A DNA stretch of 64,000 nt. Origin: Niebla homalea. Lineage: Eukaryota > Ascomycota > Lecanoromycetes > Lecanorales > Ramalinaceae. The DNA is taken from contig JAHGAU010000018.1 in assembly GCA_019925105.1 (NCBI GenBank), forward strand, positions 868,001-932,000, read 5' to 3'. Below, in pieces: positions 47,439-60,609 of this stretch (positions are counted from its first letter, which is position 1; each line of letters opens with the position of its first letter). A model generated the notes under the pieces. That model was not told the DNA's origin. It searched no databases and worked only from the letters and a program-made list of their open reading frames with translations. The translations under genes and the position numbers were made by a program.

Positions 47439-49330
47439 ATAACGACGAATAACGGGACCTTAGAGGTCAGAAACGATACACGCGTATATAGCTTAAGTAA
47501 TAATGAAAATAATATTTTAAATGCGATAAGCGGAGGCGGAATAATGGTAAAGGTAAAAAGGGAGGAAGGGTAAGCGACTTAGGTTAATAAGAACGGTGAT
47601 AAGTCGTATAAACAATATAATAAATATAAAATAAAAAAATCTTAAATTGAATAAAAAGCTTATAATTAATAAAATATACGTAAAAGAACGCGTATAACGC
47701 GTAAAGGTTTTATTATAAAAGGTAATAAATAAAGGGCAGAAGGAATAAAGACGGTATATAAGGACGGATAAAGGGTAAATAAAGGCGTAAAAAGCTTTAT
47801 TAAGTATATATAAACTAAGAAAAAACTGGGTAAAAATAAAGAAATATTAAGTAAATAAAAATAAATTATAAAAAGAAATAATTATTAAATATACGGGGGA
47901 AAAATAAAAAGGGAAAAAACGGTAAAAACGTTAAAAGGCCTTTTTATAACTATATAGAAAGATATTATATTAAAGATTTAACCGATATTATAAATTAAAT
48001 TACGGGAAGTAAAAGACTTTTACGTAAATATAAAAAGAAATTTAAAGGAATTAAAAAGGTTACGTAAAATTTAAGAAATAATAATAAAAACGCCGGCGGA
48101 CGGAAGTAAAAAAAAATTAAAAAAAATATATATAAAGCGAAGGAGTAATAAAGGAGGCTTTAAAGAAAAAAGCGAGGATAAATTAAAGAATAAAAGTTAT
48201 AAAAACGGCGTTAACGTTAATAATAAAAGAAATAAAAATAAAAAAGAAAATAACGGTATTAAAGAAAATAAAAATAATAACTATATAATTATCGGATAAA
48301 AAAGAAAAGAATATAATAATAAAAACGAACTTATTATAATTAATAAAAACGTTTAAAATAACGGAAGAATTATGAACGGAATAAATTATTATAATACGTA
48401 AATTATAAAGCGGAAATATTTTCTTTAATATAATTTTATTAAAGGCGAAAAAGAAATTAAAGAAATCGAAGGAATAAATTAATAAAAAAAAGGTATAAAA
48501 CGGTAAAGATATTAAGGTAATCCTTTATTATTATAATAAACGGGATATACCTAATAAGGTTTACCGGGGAAAAAAGGGAAGTTACTTTAAAGCGGATAAA
48601 GAAGGAGAATACGGTTTTTTACCTTAAATTAAAAATTATTAATTATAGTTTCCTTTTATAATAAAAAGGTTAAACGTTTTTAATTATATAAAAAGATACT
48701 TTATAGTTATTTTAAGCGTAATATTAATAAGGATATATAATAATATCTTTAATAAAAAGGTAATAAAGGGTAAGTCTTTTAAATTAATAAGATTTTAAGA
48801 CCGGGTAATAGATATTTATTAATACTTTAAATATTAAGGATATAAATTTATTATTACGAGGTACCTTAATAATATAAAATGCGTAATATATATTAAAGGA
48901 TATAATACGTATAAATACGTTAACTTAATAATAAAGGGCTTAATAAAAAATGCGCCGAAATATATAGTATATAATAATAATAATTACTTAACGTAAAACT
49001 TATAATATATAATAAAAATAAAGGAAACTTAACGTAAAGACATTAAGATAACGGTTAAGGTTTAACGTTATAACTTATATAAATTTAAACCAATAAAGCA
49101 ATTAAAGACGGTCTTAAAACGTAAATAAAGCTTATTAAACGGAAAAGGGTAAAAGGCGGTAATTAATAATATATAAAAAAGGAAGCTTATAATAATATTA
49201 ACTTTTAAGGCTGGTTATTTAACCAGGATTATTATTATAACGAGAAAATTAAAATAAATAATATTCAGCCTTAAAAAGAAACCATTTATATAAATAAAAG
49301 TTAATAAAAAAAAGCCCGATAAACGTTAAT
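47439..49330 (+). pseudogene. LINE A2 ORF1 remnant
   Basis: ORF1 starts at ATA (former ATG) 47439. A basic middle region precedes the knuckle area near 48960-49015, followed by RIKET-R-like sequence. It has the same length as in copy A. Numerous TAA/TAG codons stand at former Gln and Trp codons. Confidence 0.75.
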
Positions 49331-52300
49331 ATTTAATATATTTACGCTTTTAAGGGTAATATAATATAACGTACATAAGGAAGCAATTAAAACCGTAATA
49401 TTAATATTTAAATCCAAAAAGATAAAAAATATTAATATTATAACGATATAAAAGCCGAGCCGTTATATAATTTATATATTTACTTTTTAATTAATTTAAA
49501 AGATAATTTTTATTTAACCTTTAAAGGTAACGAGATAATATGGATATATTTCTTTATTAATAAGAAATTAAATATAGATAATTAAGACGTTATTTATTAC
49601 GGAGGGAACCTATATATATTCCGGATTATATAAAAAAAAATATTAAAAGTAATTTAAATATTTATAATATATATAATCCGTTACCGATTAATAAGAAGGG
49701 ACCCTTTATAATCCCGTTATTTAAGGATATTATAATTATGTTTAATAAATATTTTTTAATAAAAGATTTTAATGTTTATTACGTTTAATAAAATAAAGAT
49801 GGTTATATAATTAATTATATTAAATTTCAGGAGTTATTAATAATTATTATATAATTTAACCTTATATTATTAATGCTAAAAAGGGCTATTATATAAAAAA
49901 GCCGTAAAATTAAGATTATAATTAGTTTAATATTTAATTTAGAAAATATTATTAACTTAATTATAATATATAGACCTTAAAAGGACCTAAAATATAATTC
50001 GGATTACGTCCCGATATAAATAACTTTAAATTAATCCGTTAATATAACTCCGTTTTTACCGTTTAAATAAACGTAAAAGACGGTTAAGGAAGTTAAAATA
50101 TTTATAAAAACAATAAAAATAATATTTTAATTAATAGAGCTCCCCGGCTTAATAATAAGGAATAAATTAATTATTTCGTAAAGCAGATAATAAAAACTTT
50201 AAACGAAGTAATTAACGTTATAATTTTATTAATAAAGTTATTTTAAAAAATTAAAACTTATTAAAATGAAAAATATATAAAAATTATTATAAAAATAAAA
50301 GCGTTTATAAAGTAAGCTATTAAGTATAGGAATTAAAAGACGTTTTAATAGTTAAAAAAGCTTAAAAAAAAAGAAAAAATTATCCGGAAGGTTAAATAAA
50401 CGTATTTCGGACTATAATATATAACTTAACGGTTTTTTTTATAGTATTTAAAAGCTAATAAAATATAATAAGAAATAAAGTGGGAAACTTAAATTTATCT
50501 TTAAATTTTTATCCTTAAAAGATTAAATAATACGATAATAAATACCTTTAACGGTAAAATCAAGGCTCTTAAAAGGGCGTTGTTTCCTTTATTACCGGAA
50601 ATTAACCTAATAAATATTAACGGTACAGTATATCCTAAATAAATAATAATAAGTAAAATAATAACCTAAAAAATAATAACCAAGGTAATTAATAAGTTAA
50701 AGAAGGATAAAACTTTTGGAATTGACGGTATATTAAATAAGTTCTTATTTATAGTAACGTCGTTATTTAAAAAGGTTTCTACTTATTTCTTTTAAGTTTA
50801 TTTTAATATAAAATATTACCCTTATAGATTTAAGGAGGTTAAAACGATTATCCTTAAAAAGTTAATTAAATTAAATTACTTAGAAATAAAGTTATATAAA
50901 CCTATAATACTCATTTATATATTAAAGAAAGCTTTAAAAACGGTAATTATAAAGATCCTAAGTAATTATATAAAAGGATATAAATTACTCTTTAATTAAT
51001 AAATAAGGGTAAAAAAAGGACGGTTAACGGAAACGGTTTTTAAAAGCTTAATTAATAACGTATATACGGTATAAAACTATAAAAAAAAGTATATTATAAG
51101 TCTTTTTTCCTTAAATATTATAAAGGCGTTTAATAAAACAAATTACCGAAGGTTATTATATAATTTACGGAAAAAAAAAGTTTTACCTTTCTTTATAAAT
51201 TAAATAAAAAATTTCTTAAGTAATTAAGTAACGTTAATCAGCTTAAGATAGAAAATAAGTATAATAAAGCCCGTAATAATAAAGATTCCCTAAGGGTTAT
51301 TTATTTCCTTAATTTTATTTTTATTCTTTAACGGTTTACTTATTAAAAACTTAATAAAGTTAAAATAAAAGGTTTAAATAAAAAGCTTTATTAACGATAT
51401 TTACCTTTTTATTTATAATACGTTTACTTATATAAATTATTTAAAGCTAAAATAAATTTATAAAATCTATTTATAATAAATAAAAATATATAAAACTTAA
51501 TTTATTTTATATAAATATAAACTTATTTATATAATAAAAAGCTTAAAACTATATAATATAATAACTATAGTAAACTTAAATAATATAACAGTAAAACCGG
51601 AAACCAATATTAAAATACTTAGCCTATAAATTAATAGGAAACTAGATTAAAAAGATTATATAAAAAAGGTTTAAAAGAAAATAATTTTATAAGAAAAAAA
51701 CTTTATTTATTTTACGGCGTTAATATAAAAAGCTACCTTATAAAAGGCTAAAACCGTTTATTAGGCGGTTATAAAGTTTACGATAATATACGTAATAACT
51801 ATTTAATATATACTTAAAAATACGCTTAAATATAGGAAAAAGCCCGTCCAGTAATTATAGAAAATTTAAAACCGATATTTAAGAGTAATAAATAAAGTAT
51901 ATAAAGTGATTCCCGTCCCGATATTAAAATCCGAAGTCTTTATATTATTAATAAAGCTGGCCTTAAATTATATAATCGCTTAAGTAAAGCTTAAAAAGGA
52001 TATAAACTTAATTACGTTAATAACAAACGAACGTATTTATTAAAACTATAAGAGGCCTTAAATAAAAAAACGTAAGAAAAAGGTACTTACCCCCCTTATA
52101 AAAGTTAAATTAAAGTAAGTTAAAAGAAAAATCGATTTAACTTATATTTAAGAGATTAACATAAAAGTATATAAACTTTTATTAAAATTAAAAACGGTAA
52201 AGGAAAAAAAGGCTATAAAAACGAAGTTAACGGTAATTACTTTATAAACTATAAAGAAGTAAATAAAGCGTTAACGTAAATATAAAGAATTAATCCCTTA

Positions 52301-52740
52301 AGGGCAACGGTACCCGGCATTAAATAATAATAAGATTATTAATAAATATCTCCGGCGTTATAGGATTATAAGGAAAAATAATAATACGTTAATAATTTAA
52401 CTCCGGATAAATAAAAACGGCTTAATTTATTTCCTTTTTATTATGTACGTTAATAACCGGATTAATATTAACTATAAATATAAATAATAAAAGTAGGATA
52501 TTATATATATATTAATCTCCTATTTACGGTTTAAGGAGTATAAACCGGGATTAATTAAAAAGGTAGGGATTAACGATTATCGCTAAATACTTATTAATAA
52601 AAAGGGTATTAAAGCAGCCGTTAAATTTATAATAATTACGGGTTTATTATTATAATTTAATTTAATTAAGGAAATAAATAAAGTGGTCAAAAACCTAATT
52701 AAGAAACCTCGCCGCCGATTTAAAGGTAAAAAGTAACGGC
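49330..52740 (+). pseudogene. LINE A2 ORF2 remnant: endonuclease-RT
   Basis: This is the best place to read the endonuclease start: LRVI, a stop for Q, then YNVHKEAIKTVILIF near 49355-49420, followed by KNINIITI, a stop and KPS (the family's D-I-L-A-I-Q-E-P). TFGIDGI near 50715-50735 is the RT APGPDGI block. FINDIYLFIYN at about 51387-51420 keeps one Asp of FVDD. The C-terminal knuckle-like region is near 52440-52500. It would be about 1,130 codons if intact. No RNase H is seen. Confidence 0.8.
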
Positions 52741-53200
52741 GGGAAAATTATACTTAATAAAAAGTTAAAAAGGCTATAAATACCGGAACGGCATAAAAGG
52801 TAATATTATATTAATCGGTAAAGTCGTATAAATAAGGTAATAATAATATACGTATTAATAAGGATATTTAATAATATAATCGGAATTTTAAAATTTTAAT
52901 ATTAAATAAATCCGTAAAATAACGGAAAAACAATAAGTTTAAAAGTAACTTTTAAATAGATTTAATCGTAATATTATAAGTTTTCTTAAAAAAAACGTAT
53001 AAATAAATTCTTATTCTTTAAATGATTATAGATATTTTTAACCCTTAAAACGTAAATAAAAGCTGGGTAAATACCGGTTTTTATTTTTAACGTTATAGAT
53101 ATCGGGTTTTTACGGTTATTAATAAAGTTAAATAGCCAAGTATTAAGGAATACCGGAATTAACTTAACTAAATCCGTAATATAAATTAATCAATTAATTA

Positions 53201-53214
53201 ATATATTATAATTA
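53201..53214. repeat. TSD of LINE A2 (right copy)
   Basis: ATATATTATAATTA follows the AATC/AATT tail of A2, after which LINE C resumes. Confidence 0.8.
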
Positions 53215-53521
53215 TTTAATATATACTTAAAAGTGTTCCAGGATATAAAAAAAAGCTTATTTAAATATTATAGAAAGTTTAAAATTAATATTTAAGAATA
53301 ATTAATAGTATTTATAAAATAACCTTTATCCCGGTATTAAAGTTTAAAGTCTTTATATTATTAATTAAAGTCTTATTAAATTAAATAATTACTTAAATAA
53401 AATGAAAAAAATATATATATTTAATTATAATAATAAGAAACGGGCAGATCCGCTAAAATCTTAATAAACTTTAAGTTAAAAAAAATAAAATAAAGATACT
53501 TATCCCCTTTTTTATTAAAAT

Positions 53522-53536
53522 AAAATAAGAATAAAT
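53522..53536. repeat. TSD of LINE B3 (left copy)
   Basis: AAAATAAGAATAAAT here and at 55079-55093 is a perfect 15-bp duplication around B3. Confidence 0.85.
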
Positions 53537-55078
53537 AGGGGCCTTACTTGTCTCGCTGCATCGATATAAGGAGCTACGTTACAGAAGGCCCGGACCGTCT
53601 ACCAGGCCGTGGTAAAGCCAGCTATAATATACGCTATAGCCATCTGGTATACACTTAAAGGTACTCCGGGACATAGGAAAAAGCCTATCCAGATATTATA
53701 GAAAGTCCAGAACCGGTATTTAAGAGTAATTAACGGTACCTATAAAGTAACCCTTATCCCGGTATTAGAGTTTAAGGTTTTTATGCCGTTAATCGGAATC
53801 TTATTAAATTAAATAGTCGCTTAAATAAAGTTAAAAAAATATATATACTTAATTATAATAATAGGAAATAGGCGGATCCGCTAGAATCTTAATAAGTTTT
53901 AAGTTAAAAAGAGTAAATTAAAGATATTTATCCCTCTTTTTATTAAAATAAAGTAAAAATAAATTAAAAAGGAAGTTTACTTTATTAATATCCCGGAGGT
54001 TAATTTAAACGTATATAAATTTCCGCCAATATAAAAGAAATTAAGGTTAAAAGGATTTAAAGAACGAAAACTATAATAATCGCCTTATAAGCTACAATAA
54101 AGTAAATTAAACATTAATAGAAATATAAAGACGTTATACCTTAAGGTTATTATTATTTAGTTTTTAACGATAAAAAGATTATTAATAAGTATTTCCGCCG
54201 TTATAATATTATAAAAAAGGGTAATAATATATTAATAATTTAATTCCGAACGGGTAAAAACGGTTTAATTTACTTTTTATTTATTATATATACCGGAAGT
54301 CAGATAAACGCCGGATATAAATATAAATAAAAAAAATAAAACGCTATATATATCCTTATTTTTTATCTTTTATTTACGGAGGTTAAGTTAAAATTTATTA
54401 TAAAAATTAATATTTATAATTATTATTAAATATTATTTATAAAATAAGGTATCCGGGTAATTATTAAGTTTATAATATCTACCGGATTATTATTATAGTT
54501 TAACCTCGTTATAAAAATAAACGAGGTTATTAAAAACTTTATAAAAAAGGTTTATTATTAATTAAAGAAGAAAAAGAGAAATAAAAACCGGTTATATTAA
54601 TTATATAAACCGGAAAGCATCTTTTATAGCTATAAGGATATAATAATAAACGCTTATTAAAAGTCTTTAAAAAAGTTAATAATAATAATAATATAAAAGG
54701 GATATATATTAAATACATAAATATTAATAAGGATATTTAAAGGCGTTACGTAAAATTAAGGTAATATAAATATTTAAAGGAGCGGAAATATAATAAGTTT
54801 AAAGGTAACCCTTATAAGGATATAATCGTAATATTATTAATTTTTATAAGGGAATTAAAATATAAGAAGTATATAAATAAATTATTACTTTTTAAATAGT
54901 TATTAATATCCTTTACCTTAAAGGATAAAGGGTAAAGGCCTGGTAAATACCAGTTTTTACCTTAACGTTATAAGTATCAGGTTTTTACGGCTATTAATAA
55001 GGTTAAAAGGCCGCGTATTAAAGAACGCCGGAATTAACTTAGCTAGATCCGTAATATAAATTAATTAATCAATCAATC
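53537..55078 (+). mobile_element. 5'-truncated LINE (copy B3), nested in LINE C
   Basis: This 1.54-kb LINE holds the ORF2 C-terminus and 3' UTR and ends with AATTAATCAATCAATCAA. 5' truncation with a 15-bp target duplication is typical of incomplete target-primed reverse transcription. Its first 200 bp or so (53540 to about 53760) are hardly RIPed (CTTGTCTCGCTGCATCG, GTCTACCAGGCCGTGG), whereas the rest is. This little-mutated part reads TYQAVVKPAIIYAIAIWYTL, the RT thumb segment of the family. Confidence 0.9.
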
Positions 55079-55978
55079 AAAATAAGAATAAATTAAGAAG
55101 GAAATTAACCTTATCGGTATTCCGGAGGTTAACTTAAACGTATATAAATTTTTATTAAGCATAAAAGAAATTAAGATTAAAAGGATTTAAAAAACGAAAA
55201 TTATAACAATCGTTTTATAAATTACAATAAAGTAAACTAAGTATTGATAAAAATATAAAAACTTTATAATTTAAGATCGTTATTATTTAATTTTTAATAA
55301 TAAAAAGATTATTAATAAATATATCCGTTATTATAATATTATAAAAAAGGATAATAATATATTAATAATTTGACTTTAAATAAATAAGAATAATTTAACT
55401 TATTTCTTATTTACTATATATACCGGAGGTCGGACGGATACTGGATATAAATATAAATAGAGAAAGTAAAACGTTATATACATTTTTATCTTTTATCTTT
55501 TATTTATAACGGTTAAATTAAGACTTATTATAAAAATTAATATTTATAATTACCGTTAAATATTATTTATAAAGTGAAATATTTAAATAATTCTTAAATT
55601 CATAATACTTATCGGACTATTATTTTAATTTAATTTTATGATAAAAATAAATAAAATTATTAAAAACCTTATAAAAAAAACTTATTACCGGTTAAAGAAG
55701 AAAAAGAGAAACGGAAACTGATTATATTAATTATATAAACCGGGAAGTATCTTTTATAACCGTAAAAATATAATAATAAATGCTTATTAAAAGTCCTTAA
55801 AGGAGTTAATAATAATAATAATATAAAAGGGGTATATATTAAATATATAAATATTAATAAAAATATTTAGAAATATTACGGAAGATTAAAATAATATAAA
55901 TACATAAAGGAACGGAAGAATAATAAGTTTAAAAGTAACCCTTATAAAAATACGGTTATAATATTTTTTTTTTTTTTT

Positions 55979-56207
55979 AGGGAATTAAAATATAAGAAAT
56001 ATATAAATAGATTATTACTTTTTAAACGATTATTAATATCCTTTACCTTAAAGGATAAAAAGTAAAAACTTAATAAATACCGGTTTTTACTTTAACGTTA
56101 TAAGTATCAGGTTTTTACGGTTATTAATAAGGTTAAAAAACCGCGTATTAGGAATACCGGAATTAACTTAATTAGATCCGTAATATAAATTAATTAATTA
56201 ATCAATT
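55979..56207 (+). other. LINE C 3' UTR end
   Basis: This conserved 3' block shared with all copies (ACCGGTTTTTAC, AACGTTATAAGTATCAGG, TACCGGAATTAAC) probably includes the RNA element recognised by the RT. It is preceded by a T15 run at 55964-55978 that is much longer than in the other copies (five or so T). Confidence 0.65.
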
Positions 56208-56245
56208 AAATTAAATTTATTTAAATATAATTTAATTAATTAATT

Positions 56246-56263
56246 AATTTATATTACGAGTTT
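56246..56263. repeat. TSD of LINE E (left copy)
   Basis: AATTTATATTACGAGTTT here pairs with AATTTATATTATAAGTTT at 62498-62515. The two differences, C/T and G/A, are RIP-type. Confidence 0.8.
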
Positions 56264-56719
56264 AATTGATTGATTGATTAATTTACATTACGGATTTAAT
56301 TAAGGTAATTCCGGCGTTCTTTAATCCGCAGTTTTTAATCTTATTAATAACCGTAAAAACCTGATATTTATAACGTTAAAGTAAAAATTAACGTTTATTA
56401 GGCCTTTACCCTTTATCTTTTAAGGTAAAGGATATTAACGGTTATTTAAAGAATAATTATTTATTTATATACTTCTTATATTTTAAATTCCCTTAAGAAA
56501 ATCCATAATATTATAACCGTATTCTTATAAAGGCTATTTTTAAGTTTATTATTTTTTTATTCCTTTATTTATTTATATTATTTTAATTTTACGTAATGTT
56601 TTTAAATATTTTTATTAATATTTACGTATTTAATATATAATTTTCTTATATTATTATTATTATTAATTCCTTTAAGGATTTTTAATAAACGTTTATTATT
56701 ATATTTATATAGCTATAAA

Positions 56720-59700
56720 AGATACTTTCCGGTTTATATAATTAATATAATTAGTTTCTGCTTCTCTTTTTCTTCCTTAACCAGTAATAAGCCTTTTTTA
56801 TAAGGTTTTTAATAACTTTATTTATCTTTATAATAAGGTTAAATTATAATAATAATCCGGTAAATATTATAAACTTAATAATTACTTAAATACCTCGTTT
56901 TATAAATAATATTTAACGGTAATTATAAATATTAACTTTTATAATAAGTCTTAATTTAATTTTTATAAATAAAAAATAAGAAATAAAAACGTATATAACG
57001 TTTTATTTTCTTTATTTATATTTATCTTTAATATTTATTTAACCTTTAATATAAATAATAAATAGGAAATAAGTTAAATCGTTTTTATTTATCCGGAGTT
57101 AAATCGTTAATACGTTATTACCTTTTTTTATAATATTATAATAATGGAAATACTTATTAATAATCTTCTTATCGTTAAGAGTTAAGTAATAATAATTTTA
57201 AAGTATAAAGTCCTTATATTTTTATTAACGTTTAATTTACTTTATTATAATTTATAAGGTAATTATTATAGTTTTTACTTTTTAAATCCTTTTAATTTTA
57301 AATTTTTTTATATTTAACGGGAGTTTATATACGTTTAAATTAATTTCCGGGATACCGGTAAAATTTATTTCCTTTTTAATTTATTTTTACTTTATCTTAA
57401 TAAGAAAGGGAATAAGTATTTTTAATTTATTTTTTTAATTTAAAGCTTATTAAGATTTTAACGGATCTACTTATTTCCTATTATCATAATTAAATATATA
57501 TATTTCTTTAATTTTATTTAAATAATTATTTAATTTAATAAAACTTTAATTAATAATATAAAGACCTTAAACTTTAATATCGGAATAAAGGTTACTTTAT
57601 AAATACCGTTAATTATTCTTAAATACCGGTTCTGGACTTGCTATAATATTTAAATAAGCTTTTTTTTATATCTTAAAGTACCTTTGAATATATATTAAAT
57701 AACTATAACGTATATTATAATTAACTTTATTACGGCTTAATAAATAATCCGGGCCTTTTATAATATAACTTTTTATATTAATATAATGAAATAAATAAAG
57801 TTTTTTCCCTATAAAGTTATTTTCTTTTAGAATTTTTTTATATCATTTTTTTAATTAAGCTTTTTATTTACTTAAAAATTAAAGACTTTAATATTAAAAT
57901 CCGGCTTTATTATAATTTTACTTAAATTTATTATAATTATTATATTATATTGTTTTAAACTTTTAATTATATAAATAAGCTCATACTTATATAATATAAA
58001 TTAAATCCCGTAAATTTTTACTTATTAAAAATAAACTTTATAAGCTTATTTTAATTTTAAATAATTTATACGTATAAATATACTATAAATTAATAGGTAA
58101 ACGTCGTTAATAAAGTTTTCAACTTAAATTTTCTATTTTAACTTAATAAGTTTTTTAATTAATAAATTATTAAAGAATAAAAATAATATAAAAGAAATAA
58201 ATAATCCTTAAAGAATCCTTATTATAATAAGCTTTATTAAGCTTATTTTTTATTTTAAGTTAATTAACGTAACTTAATTGCTTAAGAAATTCTTTATTTA
58301 TTTAATTAAAAAAAGTAATATTCCTTTCTTCCTTAAATTATATAATAATATTTAATAATTTATTTTATTAAAAGTATTTATAATATTGAGAAAAAAAAGA
58401 TTTATAATATATCTTTTCCCGTAACCTTATACCGTATATACCTTATTAATTAATCTTTTAAGAGCTGTTTTTATTAACCGATTTCTTTTTATCTTTATTT
58501 ATTAATTAAAAAGGAATCCGTAATTCTTTATATAATCGTTAAGGATCTTTATTATTTTTATTTTTAAGGCTTTTTTTATTATATAAAGGAATATAATAGG
58601 TTTATAAGACTTTATTTTAAAGTAATCCGGCTTAATAAGCTTCTTAAAAATAATTATTTTTATTTTTTTAAACTTACGTAAATAATAATTAACGTTAAAA
58701 TATACTTAAAAAAGGTAAATAAAAACCTTCTTAAATAATAATATTATTATTAATAGGAATTTATTAAAAATCTTATTTAATCCCGGGGCTTTATCCTTTT
58801 TTAACTTATTAATTATTTTAATTATTATATCTTATATTATTCCTTTATTTATTAATATAGGATTAAGGTATATAACGCTATTAATATCGTTTAGATTAAT
58901 CTTTAATAAAGGGGGGAAAAAAGTTTTTTTAAGGGTCTCGATCTTACCGTTAAAAATATTAATTAATATATTATCGGGTCTCTTAAAAAATAGGAATTTA
59001 AGGATAAACTTTAGTTTTTTATTTTATTCTTTATTATACTTTATTAATTTTTAAATATTATAAAATAAAACCGTTAAATTATATTCCGTAAATTAAAAAT
59101 ATATTTATTTAATTTTCTTAATAATTTTCTCCTTTTCCTTTTAAATAATCCTTAATTAATTAAGTATTTCTTAATTTTTATACTTAAAAGTTTATTTTAT
59201 TAATTTTTTTTATTTTTACGGTTATAATTATATATTTTTTATTTTAATAAGTTTTAACTTTTTAAGAAAGCTTTATTATTAAAATTATTTTATTAATTAT
59301 TTTATTTAATACTTTTATTATTTACTTTATAAAGAAATTAATCCGGTTTTTATTATTTAATTAAAAAAGGTCCGCGAATTATATTACCGTTTCCTCCGTT
59401 TTCTTATAAACCTTTATTACCTTAACTATTTTCTATGCTTTCCTTACCGGTAATAATAAGGTTTTATTAACGGTTTAATTTAAAATTATTTATATCGGTA
59501 TATAATTTAAGTTATATTTTAAGTCCTTTTATAATTTATATATTATAACCGCGTTAATAACCTTTTCCGTATTAAAGGTTAAATTAATCGTTATTTTAAA
59601 CTTATAATTTTCCTATATAATAATTTTTTATAATATTAATAATAAAAAATTAATTTAAATAATAATTATTAATAAGTTATTTAAAGGAGGCGATACTATA

Positions 59701-60605
59701 TCGGTCGGCAGAATCGTATAAATAAGGTAATAATAATACACGTATCGGTAAGGATATTCAGTAATATAATCGGAATTTTGAAATTTTAATATTAAATAGA
59801 CCCGTAAGGTAACGGTAAAATAATAAATTTAAGGGTAACCCTTAAATAAATTCAGTCGTAATATTATAAGTTTTCTTAAAAAAAACGTATAAATAAATTC
59901 TTACTCTTTAAACGGCTATAAATACTCTTAACCCTTAAGACGTAAATAAAGGCTAAATAAATTCTGGTTTTTTATTTTTAACGTTATAAATATCAGGTTT
60001 TTTACGGTTATTAATAAAGCTAAATAGCCGAATATTAAGGAATGCCGGAATTAGCTTAACTAAATCCGTAGTATAAATTAATCAATTAATTAAGTTATTT
60101 AATTTAACGTAATTTATTATACGTTTTTTTTCGTTTTATATATAATAATATAGGTTAAAGTTTTTAAGTAATATATATTTATTTAAAATAATTAAAACCT
60201 CTTTAAATAATAATATTATAAACGGTTTTTCTTTATTAACTGGTAACGGGTTATATATATTATAAATATTAAGGTCGCCTTTTAAGTCTTTTTCTTTCGT
60301 AATACGGAGTATATAAAGGTTTTTATTATAATAAGTAATATCTTAATTATTTACGTTAAGCCACTTATTTAAAAAGAAATATATTCTGATTATTTTATCC
60401 TTTTTAAAGGTTAAATAAAACCTTTTTCGGGTTAATAAATAAACATATATATAAATTATACGGTAATTCTTATATTATTATAATATTAACGTTTTTAACT
60501 TTTTTAAACTTAAATATTAATATTATTATTTTAATTTTTTTATTATAAACGTTATATTATATTATTTTTAAAAACATTAATATATTATATATTAACCTTT
60601 ATAAG
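56720..60605 (-). pseudogene. LINE E ORF2 remnant, split by a small insertion
   Basis: The endonuclease part lies at about 60605-59690, interrupted at 60102/59685 by the truncated LINE. RT and C-terminus run from about 59300 to 56720. The complement near 58085-58115 gives the FINDVYLLIYS form of FVDD, and near 58755-58790 the N-APGLN-I-N-FL block. Stops break it throughout. Confidence 0.65.
59685..60090 (+). mobile_element. Short 5'-truncated LINE insertion in LINE E
   Basis: These 406 bp hold only the last part of ORF2 and the 3' UTR, ending TAATCAATTAAT. They are flanked by TAAGTTATTTAA at 59673-59684 and 60091-60102. The strand is opposite to its host. It is less mutated than most (GGAGGCGATACTATATCGG, GGTCGGCAGAATCG), as expected for a repeat close to the length limit for RIP. 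Confidence 0.88.
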
Positions 60606-60609
60606 GATT

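Larger units (their letters stand above)
47435..53200 (+). mobile_element. Full-length LINE (copy A2), nested in LINE C
   Basis: This 5.77-kb copy is a close relative of copy A (966-6722), matching from ATAACGACGAATAACGGG to the AATC/AATT tail, with a 14-bp target duplication. A and A2 differ mainly by transitions, many at former CA/TG sites. It is inserted within the RT thumb region of LINE C. Confidence 0.92.
43080..56207 (+). mobile_element. Full-length LINE (copy C), host of two younger LINEs
   Basis: The element exists as three pieces, 43080-47434, 53215-53536 and 55094-56207, totalling 5.79 kb once the insertions A2 and B3 and one copy of each target duplication are removed. The start codon position is ATA at 43105 (ATAGCGATGAATAAAGGG). 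It belongs to a second subfamily, with E and H (CGTATACGTATAGC rather than CACGCGTATATAGC). The tail ends ATTAATTAATCAATT near 56207. Confidence 0.85.

Noticed and set aside
56221..56300. Tandem duplication of a LINE 3' end
   Set aside because: Explained by LINE E inserting into the 3' end of LINE G, with the TSD at 56246-56263 and 62498-62515.
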